Source of the DNA: Brachybacterium nesterenkovii
GTDB lineage: Bacteria; Actinomycetota; Actinomycetes; Actinomycetales; Dermabacteraceae
Assembly: GCF_900163655.1 (NCBI RefSeq)
Contig: NZ_FWFG01000068.1
Location: 62,001-126,000, forward strand
DNA: 64,000 bases
Reading direction: 5' to 3'
Shown here one piece after another: positions 58,765 through 64,000 of this stretch; positions within the stretch are counted from its first letter, which is position 1, and each line of letters starts with the position of its first letter. The notes below the pieces were generated by a model. The model saw nothing but the letters and a program-made list of their open reading frames with translations, was not told the DNA's origin and ran no database searches. A program made the translations under genes and the position numbers.

Positions 58765-60306
58765 GTGGTACGAGGCGACGGACTCCTGACCCACGACCTC
58801 CTCCCCGGCGAGAAGGGCCCGCAGGACGCCTGCGGCGTCTTCGGCGTGTTCGCCCCCGGTGAAGAGGTCGCCAAACTGACCTATTACGGTCTCTACGCGC
58901 TGCAGCACCGCGGACAGGAGTCCGCGGGCATCGCCGCGTCCAACGGCTCCCAGATCCTGGTGTACAAGGACATGGGGCTCGTCTCGCAGGTCTTCGACGA
59001 GGCGGCGCTCGGCGCGCTGACCGGGCACATCGCCATCGGGCACGCCCGCTACTCGACCACCGGCGGCTCGACCTGGTCGAACGCGCAGCCCACGTTGGGC
59101 CCGCGCCACGAGGGCACGGTCGCGCTCGCGCACAACGGCAACCTCGTCAACACCCACGAGCTCGTCGAGCTGCTCGCCGAGCGCACCGGCCCCGCGGGCC
59201 GGCGCACCGGGGAGATCGCCCAGGGCAACACGACCGACACCGCGCTGGTGACCGCGCTCCTGGACACCCCCGGCACCCTCGAGGACTCCCTGCGCGACCT
59301 CCTGCCGCACCTGCGGGGCGCCTACTGCTTCGTCGTCATGGACGAGGACGCCCTGTACGCCGCCCGCGACCCGCAGGGGATCCGGCCGCTGGTCCTCGGA
59401 CGCCTCGAGCGCGGCTGGGTGGTCGCCTCGGAGACCGCCGCCCTGGACATCTGCGGCGCGAGCTTCGTGCGCGAGGTCGCCCCCGGCGAGATGATCGTCA
59501 TCGACGAGCAGGGCCTGCGCTCCGAGCAGGTCCAGGAGCCCGCCCCCAAGGGCTGCGTCTTCGAGTACGTGTACCTCGCCCGCCCCGACACCCGCATCTC
59601 CGGGCGCAGCGTCAACGAGTCCCGCATCGAGATGGGGCGCCGCCTCGCACGCGAGCACCCGGTCGAGGCCGACCTCGTGATCCCCACCCCGGAGTCGGGC
59701 ACGCCGGCCGCGATCGGCTACGCCCAGGAGTCCGGCATCCCCTACGGCCAGGGCATGGTCAAGAACGCCTACGTGGGGCGCACGTTCATCCAGCCCAGCC
59801 AGACGATCCGCCAGCTGGGCATCCGCCTGAAGCTCAACCCGCTCAAGGAGATGATCGCGGGCAAGCGCCTGGTGGTCATCGACGACTCGATCGTGCGCGG
59901 CAACACCCAGCGCGCCGTCGTCCGCATGCTGCGGGAGGCCGGGGCGGCGGAGGTCCACGTGCGGATCTCCTCGCCGCCCGTCCGCTGGCCCTGCTACTAC
60001 GGCATCGACTTCGCGACCCGCGCCGAGCTCATCGCCAACGGCCTGGACCCCGAGGAGATCGCCCGCTCGATCGGCGCGGACTCCCTGGGCTTCATCTCCC
60101 AGCAGGGCATGGTCGAGGCGACCGCCCAGAGCGCCGAGAACCTGTGCGTCGCGTGCTTCACGGGCGAGTACCCGGTGAGCCTGCCGGACCCGACGCTGCT
60201 GGGCAAGAGCGTCCTCGAGGTCAAGCGCGAGGAGGCCGAGCAGGCCGCGCTCGCCGTCGCGGCCCCCACCCCGACCACGGACCCGACCGAGGAGACCCCC
60301 CGATGA
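58765..60306 (+). CDS. purF: Amidophosphoribosyltransferase PurF
   Basis: A 513-residue enzyme of the first step of purine synthesis, making phosphoribosylamine from PRPP and glutamine. The mature N-terminal nucleophile is Cys23 in QDACGVFGVF, after a 22-residue propeptide. The PRPP loop is KRLVVIDDSIVRGNTQ (about 370-385). Four cysteines placed as in the iron-sulfur type of Bacillus are present: KGCVFEYV, WPCYYGID and the pair NLCVACFTG, so a [4Fe-4S] cluster is likely. The stop overlaps purM as ATGA. Confidence 0.97.
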   Translation: MVRGDGLLTHDLLPGEKGPQDACGVFGVFAPGEEVAKLTYYGLYALQHRGQESAGIAASNGSQILVYKDMGLVSQVFDEAALGALTGHIAIGHARYSTTGGSTWSNAQPTLGPRHEGTVALAHNGNLVNTHELVELLAERTGPAGRRTGEIAQGNTTDTALVTALLDTPGTLEDSLRDLLPHLRGAYCFVVMDEDALYAARDPQGIRPLVLGRLERGWVVASETAALDICGASFVREVAPGEMIVIDEQGLRSEQVQEPAPKGCVFEYVYLARPDTRISGRSVNESRIEMGRRLAREHPVEADLVIPTPESGTPAAIGYAQESGIPYGQGMVKNAYVGRTFIQPSQTIRQLGIRLKLNPLKEMIAGKRLVVIDDSIVRGNTQRAVVRMLREAGAAEVHVRISSPPVRWPCYYGIDFATRAELIANGLDPEEIARSIGADSLGFISQQGMVEATAQSAENLCVACFTGEYPVSLPDPTLLGKSVLEVKREEAEQAALAVAAPTPTTDPTEETPR

Positions 60307-61469
60307 TCCTGCCCATGACGGGCGCCGGAGCCCGGCCCGAGCGGACCGGCGCCGGCATCACGTATGCCGCCGCCGGTGTCGACACCCATGCCGGCGACCG
60401 CGCCGTCGAGCTCATGAAGGAGGCCGTCGCCGCGACGCACGGCCCCGAGGTGCTCGGGGGCGTGGGCGCCTTCGCGGGCCTCCTCGACGTCTCCGCCCTC
60501 AAGGACTACCGGCGCCCGCTGCTCGCCTCCAGCACCGACGGCGTGGGCACCAAGATCGCGATCGCCCAGGCGATGGACGTGCACGACACGATCGGCCAGG
60601 ACCTCGTGGGCATGGTCGTCGACGACATCGTCGTGGTGGGCGCCCGCCCCCTCGCGATGACCGACTACATCGCGTGCGGCCGCGTGGTCCCCGAGCGGAT
60701 CGCGGACATCGTCCGCGGTATCGCCCAGGGCTGCTCGCTGGCGGGCTGCGCGCTGGTGGGCGGGGAGACCGCCGAGCACCCCGGGCTGATGGGCCCCGAC
60801 GACTACGACGTCGCGGGCGCCGCGGTCGGGGCGGTCGAGGCCGACGCCCTGCTCGGACCCGATCGCGTGCGAGCCGGCGACGTCGTGATCGGCATGGACT
60901 CCTCGGGCCTGCACTCCAACGGCTACTCGCTCGTGCGCGCGATCGTCTCCGCCCGCTCCCTCGCCTGGGACCTCCACGTCGACGAGCTCGGCCGCACCCT
61001 CGGCGAGGAGGCCCTCGAGCCGACCCGCATCTACACCGGCGACCTGCTGGCGCTCCTGGCGACCGATGCGGGGGCGGGCGTGCACGCGCTCAGCCACGTG
61101 ACCGGCGGCGGGCTCGCCGCGAACCTCGCGCGCGTGATCCCGCAGGGGCTCGGCGCGCGCATCGACCGCGGCGCGTGGACGCCCGGCGCGGTGTTCTCGC
61201 TGCTGGCGGGCTGGGGCTCGGTGCCGCTCGCGGATCTCGAGGCGACGCTCAACATGGGCATCGGCATGGTGGCGGTCACCGCCCCCGAGCAGGCCGATGC
61301 GGTCACCGCCGAGCTGAGCGGACGGGGGCTGTCCGCGCGGGCGATCGGCGAGGTCGTGGCGCGCGACGCGCTCGGCACGGCCGGCAGCGGCGAGGTGCTC
61401 GTCGAGGGCGCCAAGGGCGTCGACGGCGGAGGCGTGCTCATGACAGGTGCGCACCCCGGCTGGTCCTGA
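60303..61469 (+). CDS. purM: Phosphoribosylformylglycinamidine cyclo-ligase PurM
   Basis: A 388-residue AIR synthetase, the fifth step of purine synthesis. Motifs are ITYAAAGVDTHAGDRAVELMK (about 20-40), LASSTDGVGTKIAIAQA (about 76-92), CALVGGETAEHPGLM (about 149-163) and HVTGGGLAANLARVIP (about 263-278). It starts inside the purF stop codon. The last 20 residues are variable. A strong terminator follows. Confidence 0.97.
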   Translation: MILPMTGAGARPERTGAGITYAAAGVDTHAGDRAVELMKEAVAATHGPEVLGGVGAFAGLLDVSALKDYRRPLLASSTDGVGTKIAIAQAMDVHDTIGQDLVGMVVDDIVVVGARPLAMTDYIACGRVVPERIADIVRGIAQGCSLAGCALVGGETAEHPGLMGPDDYDVAGAAVGAVEADALLGPDRVRAGDVVIGMDSSGLHSNGYSLVRAIVSARSLAWDLHVDELGRTLGEEALEPTRIYTGDLLALLATDAGAGVHALSHVTGGGLAANLARVIPQGLGARIDRGAWTPGAVFSLLAGWGSVPLADLEATLNMGIGMVAVTAPEQADAVTAELSGRGLSARAIGEVVARDALGTAGSGEVLVEGAKGVDGGGVLMTGAHPGWS

Positions 61470-61515
61470 CCTGCTCCCGTGCGCGCCGGACCGGTGGCCC
61501 GACCGGTGCCGGATG

Positions 61516-61554
61516 CGCGAGAGGGGCGGTCCCAGCGGGACCGCCCCTCTCGCG
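61516..61554 (+). terminator. Terminator after purM
   Basis: Eighteen-base perfect arms (61516-61533, 61537-61554) with a three-base loop. It also lies at the 3' end of the convergent DUF3073 gene and may serve both. Confidence 0.85.
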
Positions 61555-61568
61555 GGAGCAGGTGAGCC

Positions 61569-61784
61569 TCAGCGGCGGCGAGCGGAGCGCGGGGCCGCGC
61601 TGGGGGACCAGGTGTCGTCGTCGACGTCCTCGGCACCTTCCGCGTCGTACTCCGCGTCGTCGTAGCGATCGTTCGCGGAGGACTGCAGCTCGCGCTGGAG
61701 GGCGGTGAGGTCCGTGGGCGGGCTGTAGTACTTCAGGTCCCGCGCGACCTTGGTCTGCTTGGCTTTCTGTCGGCCACGACCCAT
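61569..61784 (-). CDS. DUF3073 protein
   Basis: A 71-residue protein beginning MGRGRQKAKQTKVARDLKYYSP, the invariant start of the DUF3073 family, followed by LQRELQSSANDRYDDAEYDAE and a basic end. The family is confined to actinobacteria and commonly lies between purM and bldC, as here. It is soluble, small and charged, with no known role. Confidence 0.93.
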   Translation of the reverse strand: MGRGRQKAKQTKVARDLKYYSPPTDLTALQRELQSSANDRYDDAEYDAEGAEDVDDDTWSPSAAPRSARRR

Positions 61785-62123
61785 GGATCTGACCCCCTGT
61801 GCGTCGTAAAGTCCTGGCGCGCGAGAGCGCGGCGATGGCGTAGTTCGAGACCCAAGGGTACATCGTGGGCGACGGCGAACGGTAACGGGGCGCGCGTGAG
61901 GTGCGCTTCCTCGCGGGCGGGGTCATGCGGTCCGGGCCGTGCGATCCGGGCGGCGGGACTCCGGCCGCGTGAACCGGATCCGACTCCCGACCCGCCCGAT
62001 CAGTCGGGATGGCGATGCTCGGCCTGCCGTGACGTAATGTGGAGGGTCGCCCGGGAGTGTCCGCCGCACTGGGCGCTGACCTATTCGACCGCGGCACCGC
62101 CGCCCGATGCACTGGAGCGATCC
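61785..62123. other. Divergent control region between DUF3073 gene and bldC
   Basis: Candidate -10 boxes are TACCCT on the reverse strand (61855-61860) for the DUF3073 gene and TAATGT (62035-62040) for bldC, leaving a bldC leader of about 75 bases. No gene or clear operator is seen. Confidence 0.45.
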
Positions 62124-62351
62124 ATGACCCGCGAGGTCCCCCTGCCCGAGACGTCCGAGGACGCACCCGAGACACTTCTGACGCCGGCCGAGGTGGCGCA
62201 GCTGTTCCGCGTGGACCCCAAGACCGTCACGCGCTGGGCCCAGTCCGGCAAGCTCTCCTCGATCCGCACCCTCGGTGGACACCGTCGCTATCCCCAAAGC
62301 GAGGTCATGCGCCTCCTCGACGCCGGGAAGGCGCAGCGCGAGGACTCCTGA
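62124..62351 (+). CDS. bldC: BldC-type MerR-family DNA-binding protein
   Basis: A 75-residue protein with only a winged helix-turn-helix: LTPAEVAQLFRVDPKTVTRWAQSGKLSSIRTLGGHRRYPQSEVMRLL. It corresponds closely to BldC, which controls the timing of sporulation in Streptomyces and lacks the coiled coil of true MerR proteins. In a non-sporulating actinobacterium its targets are unknown. ATG 62124 gives the expected length. Confidence 0.93.
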   Translation: MTREVPLPETSEDAPETLLTPAEVAQLFRVDPKTVTRWAQSGKLSSIRTLGGHRRYPQSEVMRLLDAGKAQREDS

Positions 62352-62372
62352 CCCGCTCTCCGACGCCCTACG

Positions 62373-62933
62373 ATGGACGACGAACGCCGTCCATCGAGCG
62401 GAAGGCACGGCCCGAGCCCCATGGGATCCCCGCGGACCCGCGCGCTGCGCACCCTCGCGCAGGAGCACCGGCGCGCCGCGGACCGGCTCGTGCTGCTGCG
62501 TCTGCGCATGGCGCGCGCCTTCGCCGAGGTCGGCGGTGCGCAACCCGACACGGCTCTCGACGATCTCCACCGGGTATGGACCGCGCGCCACTACGCCGAC
62601 ATCGGCGCCCTCGCGACGCGCCTGCGGTCGACCTCGACGCAGCTGGGCGACGCGGCGCAGCGCCTCGAGCGCGCCGAGGGGTCCCGCATGGGCGGATACG
62701 CGGGGGCCGGGTACCTGGGTGCCGGTGATCTCGCCGCCGCGCGGGCACGGGAGCGCGCGCGGACCTTCGCCGCGCGGTCGAGCGCCGATCTCGGCGGGGC
62801 GCTCGGGGGAGGGCTGCACGTGGATGCCAGCGTCACCGGGACGGTCCTGCGGCCGATCGCGCTGCCCGGACGCAGCGCCTCCCATGCGATCGGCGCCTCG
62901 CTGCGGACGCCCCCTGATCCCTTCGGCGACTGA
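62373..62933 (+). CDS. Unknown helical protein
   Basis: A 186-residue protein, possibly shorter if begun at ATG 62421. The first half is helical and basic (RALRTLAQEHRRAADRLVLLRLRMARAF, then ATRLRSTSTQLGDAAQRLERAEG) and could form a coiled coil; the middle is Gly/Ala-rich and the end is unstructured. No signal or membrane segment. I recognise no family. It lies 21 bases after bldC and may share its transcript. Confidence 0.5.
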   Translation: MDDERRPSSGRHGPSPMGSPRTRALRTLAQEHRRAADRLVLLRLRMARAFAEVGGAQPDTALDDLHRVWTARHYADIGALATRLRSTSTQLGDAAQRLERAEGSRMGGYAGAGYLGAGDLAAARARERARTFAARSSADLGGALGGGLHVDASVTGTVLRPIALPGRSASHAIGASLRTPPDPFGD

Positions 62934-62947
62934 CGTGTCCGTGCGCG

Positions 62948-63961
62948 TCAGCGACGACGCAGGACGGCAGGGGCCGCGAGGACGCCCAGGACCACCGGGA
63001 CCAACAGCGTCATGACGGAGACCAGCACGGAGGCCGCACCGCTGGCCGCGCGCTCCGCGCCGAGGGCGACGAGCAGGGCCGCCGAGCCCGCCTCCGCGAG
63101 CCCCGCCCCGCCGGGAGTGATCGGCACGAGCGCGAGAAGACGCCCCAGGACCAGCACCCCTACGGCCTGAGCCGACGGCACGACGACGCCGACGGCATGC
63201 AGCGCGACCAGCAGCGCGCCCAGCTGCAGGAGGCGGATCGCGAGCGGGGCCCCGAGCACGATGGCGCCGTGCGTGCGCAGCCGGGACGCGACCCGCTCGC
63301 GGACGTCGAGCACGTCATCGATATCGACCCGTCCCTCCACCACGCGCCCCAGGCCGAGACCCTCGAGCCCCTCGCGCGCTCCCTCGAGCAGGCGGCGCAG
63401 GGGCGCCGGACGCAGCACGAGCGCACCCGCTGCGAGCACCGCCGGGCAGAGCAGGCCGAGGGCGATCAGCGCCGCCGCGGCACCGGGGCCCAGCAGCCCG
63501 GGTGCGCTGAGCAGCAGGCACAGGGCGCCGACGGGCACCAGGAGGAGGCCGACGGCGGCCTCCGCGACGGTCACCGCGACGAGCCCGGCGATCGTGTCCG
63601 CCCGGGAGACGCCGGCCCGGCGCGAGACGGCGTACAGGAGGCCCGCGGCGATCGTCGCACCCCCGGGGACGGCGACCGAGACGGCCGTCGCCGCCGCCGA
63701 CGCCGGGAGGGCGCGACGCAGGCCCAGCCCGCGGATCGCGCCCGCCGTCCCGGTCGCCGACGCGCCGAGCGCGCCGAGGGCCAGGAGCACCAGGAGCGCG
63801 AGCGAGAGCGGCGGGGCCGCGCGGAGCGCAGCGAGCACCGCATCCCAGCCGACGCCCGTGGCGCGCGGCATCAGGACGGCGAGCAGGGCGAGCGCGAGGA
63901 CGCAGGACGCAGCCGTCAGGGCGAGCCGGCTCCGGGTCAGTCGCGGTGCGGGCTCGGTCAT
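62948..63961 (-). CDS. Lysylphosphatidylglycerol synthase-like membrane protein (UPF0104)
   Basis: A 337-residue protein with about eight membrane helices and no soluble domain. The motifs VPGGATIAAGLLYAVSRRAGVSRADTIAGLVAVTVAEA (about 98-135) and VPITPGGAGLAEAGSAALLVALG (about 285-307) are those of the LPG synthase transmembrane (flippase-like) family, where P-G-G-x-G-x-x-E is conserved. Members without the synthase domain are thought to move lipids or glycolipids. Glu291 region is intact. The substrate is unknown. Confidence 0.82.
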   Translation of the reverse strand: MTEPAPRLTRSRLALTAASCVLALALLAVLMPRATGVGWDAVLAALRAAPPLSLALLVLLALGALGASATGTAGAIRGLGLRRALPASAAATAVSVAVPGGATIAAGLLYAVSRRAGVSRADTIAGLVAVTVAEAAVGLLLVPVGALCLLLSAPGLLGPGAAAALIALGLLCPAVLAAGALVLRPAPLRRLLEGAREGLEGLGLGRVVEGRVDIDDVLDVRERVASRLRTHGAIVLGAPLAIRLLQLGALLVALHAVGVVVPSAQAVGVLVLGRLLALVPITPGGAGLAEAGSAALLVALGAERAASGAASVLVSVMTLLVPVVLGVLAAPAVLRRR

Positions 63962-64000
63962 GGCCGACAGTCTTCCATGCGCTCCCTCGTGCTTCCCCGT

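Overview
The window is very GC-rich, densely coded actinobacterial chromosome. The markers are a bldC homologue next to purF-purM-DUF3073, the guaB/guaB3/guaA trio, a DUF3151-purA pair, CIRCE-controlled groES-groEL, and many genes started by a TAnnnT box six or seven bases before ATG or GTG. Overall it suggests Micrococcales, possibly Dermabacteraceae (Brachybacterium-like). That placement is an inference from gene content and style; no rRNA gene is present to confirm it. No tRNA, rRNA or CRISPR array was found.

Region 1 (1-5.1 kb): the start of a quinone oxidoreductase gene, a first moeA, a DUF6457 gene, and then a complete 2,436-bp IS481-family element (2346-4781). The element carries an AraC-type regulator and a VOC-fold protein as passengers. 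It has 23-bp perfect terminal inverted repeats and a 6-bp NCTAGN duplication. It landed in the CTAG that is the shared stop codon of two convergent host genes.

Region 2 (5.3-11 kb): an oligopeptide-type ABC importer operon (two permeases, a fused double ATPase, a Tat/lipobox substrate-binding protein) ending at a strong terminator. Region 3 (11-18 kb): molybdenum cofactor synthesis: moeB with a damaged rhodanese domain, moaD-moaA on the opposite strand, and the overlapping operon moeA-moaC-moaB-moaE, followed by a membrane protein gene and a metallophosphoesterase. Region 4 (18-22 kb): an unknown membrane protein and groES-groEL with two CIRCE operators around the promoter, then a 49-bp tandem repeat.

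Region 5 (22-38 kb): PH-like membrane proteins, an RluA-type pseudouridine synthase, a ThrE-type exporter, guaB, an orphan WXG-type secretion substrate, a succinate-semialdehyde dehydrogenase, a short UvrA paralogue, two members of a small family of membrane proteins, a DEDDh exonuclease and guaB3. Region 6 (38-48 kb): a GNAT gene, a third member of that membrane family, pta-ackA, SURF1-DUF3817-guaA, and a divergent TetR/MFS efflux pair that abuts an abnormal guaA 3' end.

Region 7 (48-64 kb): a GNAT-like acyltransferase, a HerA-like ATPase, a secreted C39-like protein, gpmA, an aminoglycoside-phosphotransferase-fold gene with dtd, DUF3151-purA, SCP2-like, cutC, purF-purM, DUF3073, bldC, and a flippase-like membrane protein. 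Purine synthesis is a theme: guaB, guaB3, guaA, purA, purF and purM all lie within 35 kb, and several share the same leaderless promoter style.
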